IMG/VR virus record: IMGVR_UViG_3300021185_001174
Span: 56,811-120,810 of that record
Length of the DNA stretch: 64,000 nt
Strand: one strand, 5' to 3'
Source: a virus
Shown: positions 32,144 through 40,485 of the stretch, piece after piece
Numbering within the stretch: position 1 is the first letter of the stretch
Layout: each line of letters opens with the position of its first letter
Notes under the pieces: model-generated
Seen by the model: only the letters and a program-made list of their open reading frames with translations
Told to the model about the DNA's origin: nothing
Database searches by the model: none
Made by a program: the position numbers and the translations under genes

Positions 32144-33859
32144 CTAAGCTATCTTAGAGAAGTTTTTATGCTTGAAGAATTCAATCTTTGACCTAAACTT
32201 ATTTTCTAGGATATCGCCTTTGTGAGATATAATAAACACATTGGTTCCATCTTCTAGCGTTGAAAGGATTTTGGTTAGATTATCTACTCCATCAACATCT
32301 AAGCTACTATCAAAGGTTTCATCTAGGATAAGTAGATTGGTTGCCGCTGAGTTCTTCATCTTAGCTATCTGTCTCCAAGTAAAGAGTAAAGACAAGTCAA
32401 TACGTTGCTTTTCGCCTTCAGAGAATGATGCATAGTTAAATGAATCCCTATGTCTTGACCTGATGGTCTCATTGAAGTTCTCATCAAGATGGAATGCAAC
32501 AAAGAAATCAAGTACTTGCAGATACTGGTTAATAAGTCTATTCATGACAGGCAAATATTGCTTTATCACTTTAGTCTTAATACCAGTATCTTTAAGCATC
32601 TCCCCTATAACTTCGTTATAAGTCCTTTCCTCTACATATTCTAGCTTGTTTTCTAAAGCCTTTGATTTGGCCGCTTTGAGGTCTGACAGTTCTTTCTTAG
32701 CATTACCACTATCACCAGTCAGTTTATTTAGGTTTGAAACTTCTTTCTGAACCTTATTAATCTCTTTCTGTAGTAATGATATCTTTTCATTATTTGAATT
32801 GATTTTACTTTGACGCTGTCTTAGTGTATTAAGATTATTACCTATCTGAATACCTTCTTTCTCTGTAGTATTTACTTCTTTGGCCAGTTTACCTAACTCT
32901 AGCTGAACATCTGCTGCAGTAGACTTAAGACCAGATAGTTTGGTCTCCTTAATTTCTGCTGTAATCTCTTGTTCACAAGTTGGACAATTGTCGTTATCTT
33001 CATAGAAACGAGCCTCTTTGACCAGTGATTTAATCTTACCATTAAGATTTTTATCTAGTGACTTAACTTCACTCATACGCTCCATGAAGTGCTTGTGACT
33101 GCGTTCTTCATCAGCAAGGAGTGAAGTTAGGTTCTTACCTAGCTTTTGTGACTCTTTAAATGTATCATCAATCTGACTCTTATAGGTTTCTATTGAATCC
33201 CTACTCTTATCTATTTGTTCTTGGTTAAGAGCATCTAAGTCTTTGATATATTTTGATTGTGAATCCACTTTAGTATTAATCAAGTCAATTCTATGATTAA
33301 CATCATTTAGATTATCACGCAACTTGGAGTTCTTTTCTTTTAGTAGATTGTTCATCTTGGAGAATATATTAATATCCAATAAGTCTTCAATAATACTTCT
33401 GCGAGACCAACTAGGCAATTGCATAAATGGAATGAATGAACTTGAACCTAGTACTACCACTTGATGGAAAGATTTATGATTCAGTTTAAGTATATTTGTT
33501 TCTAAGAATTTTTGGTAGTCTCTTGCATTAGATGCTTGATTAATTAGATTACCATTCTGCCAGATTTCAAACTTATTAGGTTTGATACCACGAACAATTT
33601 TAAACTCTGAATTGCCTACTGCAAATTCTACTTCTACTAGTGTCCCTTTCTTATTGATTGAATTAACTAATTGGCCTTTACCGATATCTCTATGGGCCTT
33701 ACCAAATAGTCCAAATGATAATGCATCTAGCAATGTAGATTTACCTGCACCATTTTGGCCAACGATAAGTGTTGATGGTGATTTATCTAAGCTAATTGTT
33801 ATCGCATCTGTCCCTGTTGACAGAAAGTTCTGCCATTTACATGATTTAAATTGTATCAT
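32144..33859 (-). CDS. 46: Recombination endonuclease subunit gp46 (Rad50/SbcC-like)
   Basis: SMC-type ATPase that, with gp47, processes DNA ends. Walker A is VGQNGAGKST (33-42). Two coiled-coil arms flank the zinc-hook CPTCE near residue 288. SFSEGEKQRIDLSLLF is the ABC signature and LLILDETFDSSLD the Walker B. Length (571 aa) matches T4 gp46 (560 aa). It overlaps gp47 by 4 nt. Confidence 0.96.
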   Translation of the reverse strand: MIQFKSCKWQNFLSTGTDAITISLDKSPSTLIVGQNGAGKSTLLDALSFGLFGKAHRDIGKGQLVNSINKKGTLVEVEFAVGNSEFKIVRGIKPNKFEIWQNGNLINQASNARDYQKFLETNILKLNHKSFHQVVVLGSSSFIPFMQLPSWSRRSIIEDLLDINIFSKMNNLLKEKNSKLRDNLNDVNHRIDLINTKVDSQSKYIKDLDALNQEQIDKSRDSIETYKSQIDDTFKESQKLGKNLTSLLADEERSHKHFMERMSEVKSLDKNLNGKIKSLVKEARFYEDNDNCPTCEQEITAEIKETKLSGLKSTAADVQLELGKLAKEVNTTEKEGIQIGNNLNTLRQRQSKINSNNEKISLLQKEINKVQKEVSNLNKLTGDSGNAKKELSDLKAAKSKALENKLEYVEERTYNEVIGEMLKDTGIKTKVIKQYLPVMNRLINQYLQVLDFFVAFHLDENFNETIRSRHRDSFNYASFSEGEKQRIDLSLLFTWRQIAKMKNSAATNLLILDETFDSSLDVDGVDNLTKILSTLEDGTNVFIISHKGDILENKFRSKIEFFKHKNFSKIA

Positions 33860-34917
33860 ACTACCTCTAAATTCTGAGCCTCTGTATATAGAGTCCTTAG
33901 TTCAAGTTTTAACTTATCTTTTTCCAAGTCAGTCTCAACGGCTTCAACATAAGAATCCAGAAGGGTCGTAGTATCTTCTAGGGATATTTTCTCGTCCTCG
34001 ACGCTTTCTCCCAAATACTCTTCAAATGATTCTGCAATTTTCAACTCGTAAGTTTCAATAGATTGTAGTCTATCAACAAACTGGTCAAACATATATAAGT
34101 CATTTTTATTTATAACTATTAATTTGATGAACTTTTGTTCAAACTGTTTTACATCTATTTTACTATAGTCAGTTTTGGTATCATCATATATGACCTTCTT
34201 GAACATAGTAATAGGGTTACGGACTGGAGTAATCTCCCTTGTTTCAGTATCTAAAATATGAAAATATTTAGGGTCATCCACATCAGCCCAAGTAAATTCC
34301 ATTTGAGAACCTAGATAGGTAACATTACCCTGGCTTGACCTCGTATGGAAATGACCAGATAATACCATCTCAAACCTAGAGAATACATCAGCATTCATTC
34401 CATGTGGATTGGGTATACCAGCCATCATTTCAAAACCTTTTAGTTCTAAATGAGCACCAAGGATAGGTGCTTTACAATTCATTGCCCATTTAGTGTATTC
34501 TGCATAGTTACCATTGTTAATCCAAGGGATAACTGCAACACCTAAGCCGTCATAATCTAGTACTGTAGGTTTCATAATAATATTAACATTACTTGTAAAG
34601 TAACCTAGAAGCTCTTTAAGTGAGCATAGTTCATTAGTATTCTTAAAGTATACATCATGGTTACCAGGGATTATATCCATAGTAATGCCCATATCTCTCA
34701 TAGGTTCTAGGAAGTGTTTACGATTGGCATTAAGTGCCTTAAAGTTAACAAACTTGCGATGTTCATAATAATCACCAAGGTGCAAGATGTTCTTGATGTT
34801 ATGCTCTTTTAAATAAGGAAAGAATATCTCCTCATAAAATCTTTCTTGATACTTCAGAAAAATATCAGATGAGTTTCTTACCCCACAATGGGTGTCGTTT
34901 AATATTGCTACTTTCAT
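33856..34917 (-). CDS. 47: Recombination nuclease subunit gp47 (Mre11/SbcD-like)
   Basis: A metallophosphoesterase with all core motifs: NDTHCGVRN (7-15), HLGDYYEHRK near 46-55, PGNHDVYF near 84-91 and GHFHTRS near 188-194. These hold two Mn ions for nuclease activity. Length (353 aa) equals the T4 protein's size class (339 aa). The stop is coupled to the gp46 start. Confidence 0.96.
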   Translation of the reverse strand: MKVAILNDTHCGVRNSSDIFLKYQERFYEEIFFPYLKEHNIKNILHLGDYYEHRKFVNFKALNANRKHFLEPMRDMGITMDIIPGNHDVYFKNTNELCSLKELLGYFTSNVNIIMKPTVLDYDGLGVAVIPWINNGNYAEYTKWAMNCKAPILGAHLELKGFEMMAGIPNPHGMNADVFSRFEMVLSGHFHTRSSQGNVTYLGSQMEFTWADVDDPKYFHILDTETREITPVRNPITMFKKVIYDDTKTDYSKIDVKQFEQKFIKLIVINKNDLYMFDQFVDRLQSIETYELKIAESFEEYLGESVEDEKISLEDTTTLLDSYVEAVETDLEKDKLKLELRTLYTEAQNLEVV

Positions 34918-34920
34918 ATA

Positions 34921-35484
34921 TTATAACATAAAGAGTTCTAGTTTCTCTTTAGCCTTCTCCTCTTTTGCGAATTTTTTAACTGCTTTATCTTTCTCTTTTA
35001 CTGTAGAAATACGTTGTCTTAGTGTATCAACATAGTTCATAGTTTCGGCTGCTCCTGCATCGTCCATACCCATAGATACAAAATCATCAATACCCATCTT
35101 TTCAATAAACTTGAATTTAATGTCTTGTTGTTTCTTCTCTTTGGTTATTCTACGGATAAATGCATAGTAACATATCTGAGTAAAGTAAGAGAATGCATTT
35201 GGATTACCAGTTCTTGTTGCTGTCTCTATTCTATAATTTCCTATAGCTCTTAGGCAGTTCTCTACAGCATCCATTACCATTTCTTCTCGGTAAGTATATC
35301 TTACAAAGTTTGGTCTATGAGATAGGCCCTCTGCAATCTTGATAAAACACTTAGCGATATAGTCTGGAACCGTTGGTGCATCGACGCCCTTTTCTTTATG
35401 CATATTACTGTCCTTAACATATTCTACTACAGCTAGTGAGAATTCCTTGTTATTGACATAATGTGGCTTTTGTTTAGGTTTCAT
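34921..35484 (-). CDS. 55: Late-transcription sigma factor gp55
   Basis: The T4-type sigma that recognises TATAAATA promoters with gp45 and gp33. NPNAFSYFTQICYYAFIRRI (104-123) is the sigma2-like segment that binds the -10, and YREEMVMDAVENCLRAIGNY precedes it. Length (187 aa) matches T4 gp55 (185 aa). Its early promoter at 35509 fits timing before late genes. gp33 is not seen in this window. Confidence 0.93.
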   Translation of the reverse strand: MKPKQKPHYVNNKEFSLAVVEYVKDSNMHKEKGVDAPTVPDYIAKCFIKIAEGLSHRPNFVRYTYREEMVMDAVENCLRAIGNYRIETATRTGNPNAFSYFTQICYYAFIRRITKEKKQQDIKFKFIEKMGIDDFVSMGMDDAGAAETMNYVDTLRQRISTVKEKDKAVKKFAKEEKAKEKLELFML

Positions 35485-35508
35485 AATTATTTCTCCAATA
35501 ATAGTATT

Positions 35509-35537
35509 ATTATACTACAAAATCGGTTCAATGTAAA
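35509..35537 (-). promoter_or_regulatory. Early-type promoter of gp55-gp47-gp46
   Basis: Minus-strand TTTACA (35532-35537), 17 nt, TATAAT (35509-35514). Confidence 0.8.
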
Positions 35538-35583
35538 GTGTTTTCTTTAAATAAAATTAATTTCATTTTTTTTCATTTTTCCC

Positions 35584-35612
35584 TTTACAAATGCCGAAAA
35601 GTGTAGTATAAT
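35584..35612 (+). promoter_or_regulatory. Plus-strand early-type promoter, facing against all genes
   Basis: TTTACA (35584-35589), 17 nt, TATAAT (35607-35612), with GTAG before the -10 exactly as at the minus-strand sites. Transcription would start near 35619 and run antisense into the Sm-like gene and uvsW. A small hairpin TCTCC-GGG-GGAGA lies at 35619-35631. No plus-strand gene follows. Confidence 0.7.
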
Positions 35613-35649
35613 ATATTATCTCCGGGGGAGACAGGGGTATACTATAAAT

Positions 35650-36030
35650 TTAATGTATTGTAGGTTCTTTTTCTTCATCTTCATCATCATATACGGGTTC
35701 ATATTCATCCCTCTGAAGGAGGGATTCTTTTAGAGATTCAATTCTTTTTAATACTTCATCCGATGAATAGGGTTGTTCCTCATCCATAATATACTTGATG
35801 TAAGCTTCTTCAAAGTCCTTAGAGATAGGGACGTGCTGGATGCATCTATTTTTATAGAGTTTGAACATATTTTGTTCTGAGAGTGGAAACCAGTGGCTGA
35901 ATACCAAACGGCCGTACATATCATTACCTATGAGTACAGGCCTTTCAATGATATAATGTCCATCATATCTAGTATTCATTACGGCGATTATATCATCACC
36001 ATTCAATAATTTAAACTGTCTTATTTCCAT
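35650..36030 (-). CDS. Sm-like (LSm-fold) protein, 126 aa
   Basis: The first half (MEIRQFKLLNGDDIIAVMNT, then YIIERPVLIGND) resembles the 95-aa Sm-like gene at 20792 in its beta1-beta2 pattern. The second half is acidic and ends in an EEEK-type tail. It starts 3 nt after uvsW. A TATAAATA at 36038 lies only 8 nt before the ATG and may be chance. An antisense promoter starts just past its 3' end. Confidence 0.6.
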   Translation of the reverse strand: MEIRQFKLLNGDDIIAVMNTRYDGHYIIERPVLIGNDMYGRLVFSHWFPLSEQNMFKLYKNRCIQHVPISKDFEEAYIKYIMDEEQPYSSDEVLKRIESLKESLLQRDEYEPVYDDEDEEKEPTIH

Positions 36031-36032
36031 AC

Positions 36033-37538
36033 TTATATATTTATATCGTATATTTTATACTTAAATTTCTCTTTAGCATATATCTTAATGCGCTCTGCCG
36101 CATGAACCAAGGTATAGTTCTTCTTAGATTTCCAATGTAAATCATCTGCTATATCATATACAGTAGTCGGTTTACCATCATCGGTCTTTCTTAATCCTCT
36201 TCCGATACTTTGGAGAACCCTAATCTGAGACTTACTTGGTGATGCAAATATAATATTGTGTAGGTTACGAATATTAACCCCAGTAGAAAAAGTGCCCATA
36301 GAGGCGACAATAATCGCGTCACTGGATTTCTCTGTAATCTCTCGTACTTTCTCCCGCGTATCCACGTCGGTCTCTCCTGATACATAAAATAATCTCCTAG
36401 TGTTTCTTGGTAGTTTATCAAACTTTTCTTGCAGAAGGTTATGTAGAGGTTTTCCGTGTTTGTCGACATATTGGAATAATATGAGTGTGGCACCGACATT
36501 TTTAATTGCAAGATTTGCGATAAAGTTATTTCTAGGACCATATTGTACTATAAAGTCCATCTCTTGTTGATAAGAATTCTTTGATACTTCTCTGCAAAAC
36601 TCTTCTTTATACTTTAATAGAAGTATGTTAATATCAAGATCTGCAAGGTCATTATTATCCATCAACTTTCGGGTAGTAGTTACTTTATGAACTGGCCCGA
36701 ATAATCCCTCTAATACTAACTGATGAGTTTGAGTTCCATCTAATGTTCCTGTAGTACCTATTCTAAATTGAGCCTCGGTACATTTTTCTAATATCGCAGT
36801 GAGAGACTTAGCTTTAAATGCGTGTGCCTCATCACCAATAACCATCCCATATGGCTGGAACCATTCTGCTCTTTCTTTATAGATTGACTGCCATGTAGTG
36901 ATTACTACTCTATGTGATATATTATATTTTTCTTTACCAGCATATATCTTATGGCAATTCTCGCCTACATCCCACTCATCCAACTTAGAATAGTCTTCAA
37001 AGTCTGAATACATTTGTTCAACTAATGAAGTGGTCGGTACTATAAGTAGGACACTATTATCGTAACCATCAAGGAAAGCTCGTATGGCCATGTATATAAT
37101 AAGTGACTTACCACTTGCAGTTGGTGATAGAAGTAATGATTTTTTGTTAGATAGTGCATGATGTAAAGCCTCCAGCTGATAATCTCTAGGTTTAATTTTA
37201 TTTCCACCTGCAGTTAAATTTAACATACCTAGTATATGTTCTAAGTCAACAGGTTCAAGTGAATTAGGTAATCCGTAACTAGATGACTGAACTTCTATAG
37301 TGTATTTTCTAGCATCGGCAAACTCTTGGAGATACTTAAAGAGTCCACAATAAAGTGTTCGCTTTCTCATATCAAGTAATCTAATCTTACCATCCCATAT
37401 TCTATTCTTATATGCCGGCATGAATTTATAACCAGGAACAAAGAAACAGAAGTGCTCTGTTAGTTCCATTAGAATACTTGGGTCAGCATCTATTTGGAGA
37501 AAGCTTTCATTTCTCTTTGTTACTTTAATTTTGTCCAT
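36033..37538 (-). CDS. uvsW: RNA-DNA/DNA helicase UvsW
   Basis: Superfamily-2 helicase that resolves R-loops and branched DNA. LSPTASGKSLI near 137 is motif I, VIGDEAHAFKAKS near 234 motif II (DEAH) and GTTGTLDG motif III-like. VASMGTFSTGVNIRNL and QSIGRGLRK near 435-455 are motifs V and VI. Length (501 aa) equals T4 UvsW (503 aa). Confidence 0.95.
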   Translation of the reverse strand: MDKIKVTKRNESFLQIDADPSILMELTEHFCFFVPGYKFMPAYKNRIWDGKIRLLDMRKRTLYCGLFKYLQEFADARKYTIEVQSSSYGLPNSLEPVDLEHILGMLNLTAGGNKIKPRDYQLEALHHALSNKKSLLLSPTASGKSLIIYMAIRAFLDGYDNSVLLIVPTTSLVEQMYSDFEDYSKLDEWDVGENCHKIYAGKEKYNISHRVVITTWQSIYKERAEWFQPYGMVIGDEAHAFKAKSLTAILEKCTEAQFRIGTTGTLDGTQTHQLVLEGLFGPVHKVTTTRKLMDNNDLADLDINILLLKYKEEFCREVSKNSYQQEMDFIVQYGPRNNFIANLAIKNVGATLILFQYVDKHGKPLHNLLQEKFDKLPRNTRRLFYVSGETDVDTREKVREITEKSSDAIIVASMGTFSTGVNIRNLHNIIFASPSKSQIRVLQSIGRGLRKTDDGKPTTVYDIADDLHWKSKKNYTLVHAAERIKIYAKEKFKYKIYDINI

Positions 37539-37687
37539 TTAACCTTTCCAAAAGCCATTGTATAAGAGTATTTATTAGTCCTTAAAACGATACCATCAAA
37601 GGACTTAACCTTCTCTTTAGTGTTTTCTTCTATCCATTTCTTTAATTGGGTAAGAGAATTCCAAGACTTCTTTTCTATATATTCCAT
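37520..37687 (-). CDS. Small protein upstream of uvsW, 55 aa
   Basis: It reads MEYIEKKSWNSLTQLKKWIE and ends TMAFGKVKWTKLK, a small basic protein. It overlaps uvsW by 19 nt and lies 23 nt after uvsY, so it is on the uvsY-uvsW transcript. No clear SD precedes the ATG. Function unknown. Confidence 0.5.
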   Translation of the reverse strand: MEYIEKKSWNSLTQLKKWIEENTKEKVKSFDGIVLRTNKYSYTMAFGKVKWTKLK

Positions 37688-37710
37688 TGTATACCAGAGT
37701 GTATATTCTA

Positions 37711-38157
37711 TTACATACCAGAAGTGAATTTATGCCAATCAATTGCATTTCTAATAGACTGATGTCTCCACTTAATATTTTCCATAATCTCTTTAAGTGT
37801 ATCTACCATTTCTTGCTGATAGTGTTGTTTGGCTTGGTGGGCTTGAATGAGAGGGTCTGAATCGTACCATTTATCCATATCTCCCTTTAATACTGTAAGA
37901 CCATTAAGTGGGTCATAAGACCAACCTTTATCGTCCATTTCTTCTTGAGTTAGTTTACCATTATAGTGCATAAACTTCTCTTTCAGCAAGACTTTAAAAT
38001 CCAAGTCTAACTTCTTTAGTTTTAGTTTATTTACAGTATATAGTTCTAAGTACTTCGAATGAAGTTTGGCAGATTCACGAGATGCATTACCTAAATCCAT
38101 CTCATCTATAGTGGAATCTTTCTTCCACATTTCTATTATTTGTTCTAAGCTATTCAT
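37711..38157 (-). CDS. uvsY: UvsY recombination mediator
   Basis: Loads UvsX on gp32-covered ssDNA. The all-helical protein has SLEQIIEMWKKDSTIDEMDL at the start and IRNAIDWHKFTSG at the end, the pattern of marine T4-like UvsY. I chose ATG 38157 (MNSLEQ), with GGAG 6 nt upstream; an ATG four codons earlier overlaps that SD. Length is 148 aa (T4 137 aa). Confidence 0.9.
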   Translation of the reverse strand: MNSLEQIIEMWKKDSTIDEMDLGNASRESAKLHSKYLELYTVNKLKLKKLDLDFKVLLKEKFMHYNGKLTQEEMDDKGWSYDPLNGLTVLKGDMDKWYDSDPLIQAHQAKQHYQQEMVDTLKEIMENIKWRHQSIRNAIDWHKFTSGM

Positions 38158-38189
38158 AATATTCTCCAAGTATACTTATAGATTAACTT

Positions 38190-38218
38190 ATTATACTACA
38201 AGTTAACCTAAATGTAAA
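38190..38218 (-). promoter_or_regulatory. Early-type promoter of the uvsY-uvsW operon
   Basis: Minus-strand TTTACA (38213-38218), 17 nt, TATAAT (38190-38195). Confidence 0.78.
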
Positions 38219-38221
38219 CCA

Positions 38222-38680
38222 TTATTTAAATTCAAAGGTTGAGTAAGCAAATGTTACTGTCGCCTGTAGATATTCTACTTCTGTTCCTTGTGTGTCGAAT
38301 GCAAGTTCTGTCATTGCAATAGGGAATACATCCGAAAAATGTATTGTCTTAGTTACATTAGAGTGAGAGTTAAGAACCAATAGTTCTGCATCTTCTGACT
38401 GGTCTTCTTTACTGTTAACTATACGATGCATCCAATTAAACATTTCTAAGTAATTTTCCATATCTTCTGTAATATTAAATGTAATGGATAAGTCACCAAA
38501 GTTTATTCTATCACCAGTAAATGCAATGTTTGCACCTTTATATGGCATAGGACTTTCTGCAATTGCCATATCAGGTAGAGATACACCAGTACAAAAATAT
38601 TCGGAATTAGAAAATTTGTTCTTGTCTATAGAGAATTGAAACCCTATAGGATTTAAAAAGTTTTTATTAGTAGTTGTCAT
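38222..38680 (-). CDS. Tail-tube-fold (gp19/gp54-like) structural protein, 152 aa
   Basis: GVSLPDMAIAESPMPYKGAN, INFGDLSITFNITEDMENYL and FSDVFPIAMTELAFDTQGTE follow the beta-barrel layout of T4 tail-tube proteins (compare PFRGRKLIMAGDRTFEPWTI in the gp19 at 44304). It is a divergent paralogue, perhaps a tube initiator or completion protein. TATAAATA lies only 5 nt before the ATG, so an mRNA from that box would be almost leaderless; no good SD is visible. Confidence 0.65.
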   Translation of the reverse strand: MTTTNKNFLNPIGFQFSIDKNKFSNSEYFCTGVSLPDMAIAESPMPYKGANIAFTGDRINFGDLSITFNITEDMENYLEMFNWMHRIVNSKEDQSEDAELLVLNSHSNVTKTIHFSDVFPIAMTELAFDTQGTEVEYLQATVTFAYSTFEFK

Positions 38681-38685
38681 ATATG

Positions 38686-38693
38686 TATTTATA
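38686..38693 (-). promoter_or_regulatory. TATAAATA box immediately before the 152-aa tube-fold gene
   Basis: An exact match to the late consensus, but its distance to the ATG (5 nt) is far shorter than at other sites (21-96 nt). Either a leaderless late start or chance. Confidence 0.45.
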
Positions 38694-38744
38694 CTCTTTT
38701 AAAAGTTAGAATGCGCCATCCTTGGCCAAAGTGCTCCTATAAAC

Positions 38745-38948
38745 TTACTTAGATTCAGTCTCTTCAACACCAGTCTTATCTGCCACAGTTTTAATTGTAC
38801 CAGATACTACATCCAAAGTGCCAGTGGTAACACCTGCAACATCAGATGCAACTCCACCAACAATAGTCTTAGTGCCGTCAATTACTGAGTCAACTGTACT
38901 ACAACCAGCTAACAAAACTACTGTCATTAATGCAAAAATCTTATGCAT
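38745..38948 (-). CDS. Small lipoprotein, 67 aa
   Basis: MHKIFALMTVVLLAGCSTVD is a signal peptide with lipobox LAGC, so Cys16 would be lipidated. The mature part is Val/Thr/Gly-rich with repeated TxxVVGGVAS-type turns and a charged end. Its late box at 39041 and place between capsid and tube-fold genes indicate late expression. Possible roles are superinfection exclusion at the envelope or a spanin partner. Confidence 0.72.
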   Translation of the reverse strand: MHKIFALMTVVLLAGCSTVDSVIDGTKTIVGGVASDVAGVTTGTLDVVSGTIKTVADKTGVEETESK

Positions 38949-39040
38949 GATAATCTCCTATCTTGTAATTCCGGGGGTGGTTTCCTATCCACTCATGTGC
39001 AGTACGTACCACTTGATACGCAGAACATCTTCCATGTAGT

Positions 39041-39048
39041 TATTTATA
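39041..39048 (-). promoter_or_regulatory. T4-type late promoter box TATAAATA (lipoprotein)
   Basis: An exact minus-strand match, 93 nt before the ATG at 38948, just after the capsid-gene terminator. Confidence 0.68.
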
Positions 39049-39082
39049 TCTATTAAATGCTTAGACTTCAGTTTTTCTACGC

Positions 39083-39111
39083 AAAAAAAGAGAGCCCCGA
39101 AGGACTCTCTT
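39083..39111 (-). terminator. Rho-independent terminator after the major capsid gene
   Basis: The minus strand reads AAGAGAGTCC-TTCG-GGGCTCTCTT followed by T7, a stem of about 10 bp with one G-U and a TTCG loop. It lies 20 nt after the gp23 stop. Confidence 0.9.
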
Positions 39112-39131
39112 AAATACTTTATTACTAAAGA

Positions 39132-40463
39132 TTAGTCAACCATGATGTCGTCTACTCTGAAGATTCTGAAGTATGGGTTAGCTCTGTCAGTACCTGTACC
39201 GTCAGCGCCTACGAATGGATTAGTAACCATACCGTATCTAGTTTTGAACCCGATACGTGGTTGGAAATCACTTTCGCCAATTGCCTTAACCATAGTTAAT
39301 GGTACGTAAGGACAGTAGAACATACCCGCATCATACGGATTTGAACCTCTATAACCTACTAAAGCAAAGTCTTCTGTTGCATATGGGTCTACATATACTT
39401 TTAGTCTTCCGTTAAGAACACCAGCAAAAGTATTACCTGTATCATCTACTTGTAATCCAGTAGATAAAGCAGGAGTATAGTCCATTACACCAGCTGCTGC
39501 TAGAGCAGAAGCAACGTCTGAAGAACAGATAACAAAGTTACCTTTGCCTCTTCTAGTTTGCTTAGCAATGATGTTTGCTTCTCTTTCGAGTTGCATGATA
39601 AGTCCTTTGAACTTCTCAACCATCCAACGTCCGTCTGAGTCTGTACCAACATCAAAAGCACCTTTCAATGCTACTGAAGTTTGTTGTGCACCTAACTTAG
39701 CTTTAGCCATAATAGTTCTAATCATCTCTCTGTTGATTTCCGCAAGGATTTCAGTAGAAAGAATATTAGCTAGTTCAGCTTCTGCATCTAGACCATGAAT
39801 TGCTTTAAGGTCTTGAGCTAGTTCCATTGTGTACTCAGCTTTAAGAGCTCTTGACTTAGCAGTTACTGTTGATTTCTCAATAGTGAAAGCCATTTCTCCG
39901 AACCCGTTACCTGTTAGAGCTTCTGCAGATGCAGTAGCAATACCACTACCAGATGTAATTACTGTATCAGCTAGGTTATCACCTAGGACACCATCAGCAC
40001 CTGAACCGTCAGTTTCGCCTTCAAGACCAGTTGGCCCTGCAGCATGTGTACCAGTACCAGAAAAGTCAGTATCAGCTTCGTTAAAGAAAGCCTCATCACC
40101 TGCCTGTGTACCATACTTAGCTTTCATAGCAAAGATAAGACCAGTTGGACCAGTCATTGGTTGAACACCAGCTACATCATAAGCGATAAGATTTGGCATA
40201 GCTCTTCTTACGAGAGAGATAAGTACCGGATCAAATCCTTTGATGTTACCAGCTGTAGCACCCATACCAGCACCGACTACGTTAGCCGCTTCTGAAATAT
40301 AGTTACCACCCATTTGAGCTGCTTCTTCTGCAAGAGCAACTTCTTGATTTTCTAACAATCGAGCTGTAACAGCTTTCTTGTATTTATCCTGAATAACTGG
40401 TGCACTTTCGTGTTCCAGGACAGGACCCCATTTTTCCATGAGTTGTGAGTCTGCATTAAACAT
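39132..40463 (-). CDS. 23: Major capsid protein (T4 gp23)
   Basis: Forms the hexamers of the head. The N-terminus (MFNADSQLMEKWGPVLEHES) and later FDPVLISLVRRAMPNLIAYD, PTGLIFAMKAKYG and VVAC/ICSSDVASALAA-type segments match marine gp23. YISE58|A59 gives an IxE site where gp21 would remove the N-terminal propeptide. Length (443 aa) is typical of marine gp23 (T4 521 aa). It is followed by a strong terminator. Confidence 0.97.
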   Translation of the reverse strand: MFNADSQLMEKWGPVLEHESAPVIQDKYKKAVTARLLENQEVALAEEAAQMGGNYISEAANVVGAGMGATAGNIKGFDPVLISLVRRAMPNLIAYDVAGVQPMTGPTGLIFAMKAKYGTQAGDEAFFNEADTDFSGTGTHAAGPTGLEGETDGSGADGVLGDNLADTVITSGSGIATASAEALTGNGFGEMAFTIEKSTVTAKSRALKAEYTMELAQDLKAIHGLDAEAELANILSTEILAEINREMIRTIMAKAKLGAQQTSVALKGAFDVGTDSDGRWMVEKFKGLIMQLEREANIIAKQTRRGKGNFVICSSDVASALAAAGVMDYTPALSTGLQVDDTGNTFAGVLNGRLKVYVDPYATEDFALVGYRGSNPYDAGMFYCPYVPLTMVKAIGESDFQPRIGFKTRYGMVTNPFVGADGTGTDRANPYFRIFRVDDIMVD

Positions 40464-40485
40464 TTTTTAGTTCCCCTAATTTGTT

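Noticed and set aside
36038-36045. TATAAATA just before the Sm-like gene
   Set aside because: It overlaps the last codons of uvsW and leaves only 8 nt before the ATG, so I did not list it as a promoter.
38705-38740. Dyad CCTTGGCCAAAG downstream of the lipoprotein gene
   Set aside because: The palindrome has no loop and no T-tract, so it does not make a convincing terminator.
40044-40295. Plus-strand frames opposite gp22 and gp23
   Set aside because: Shadows of confidently identified head genes.
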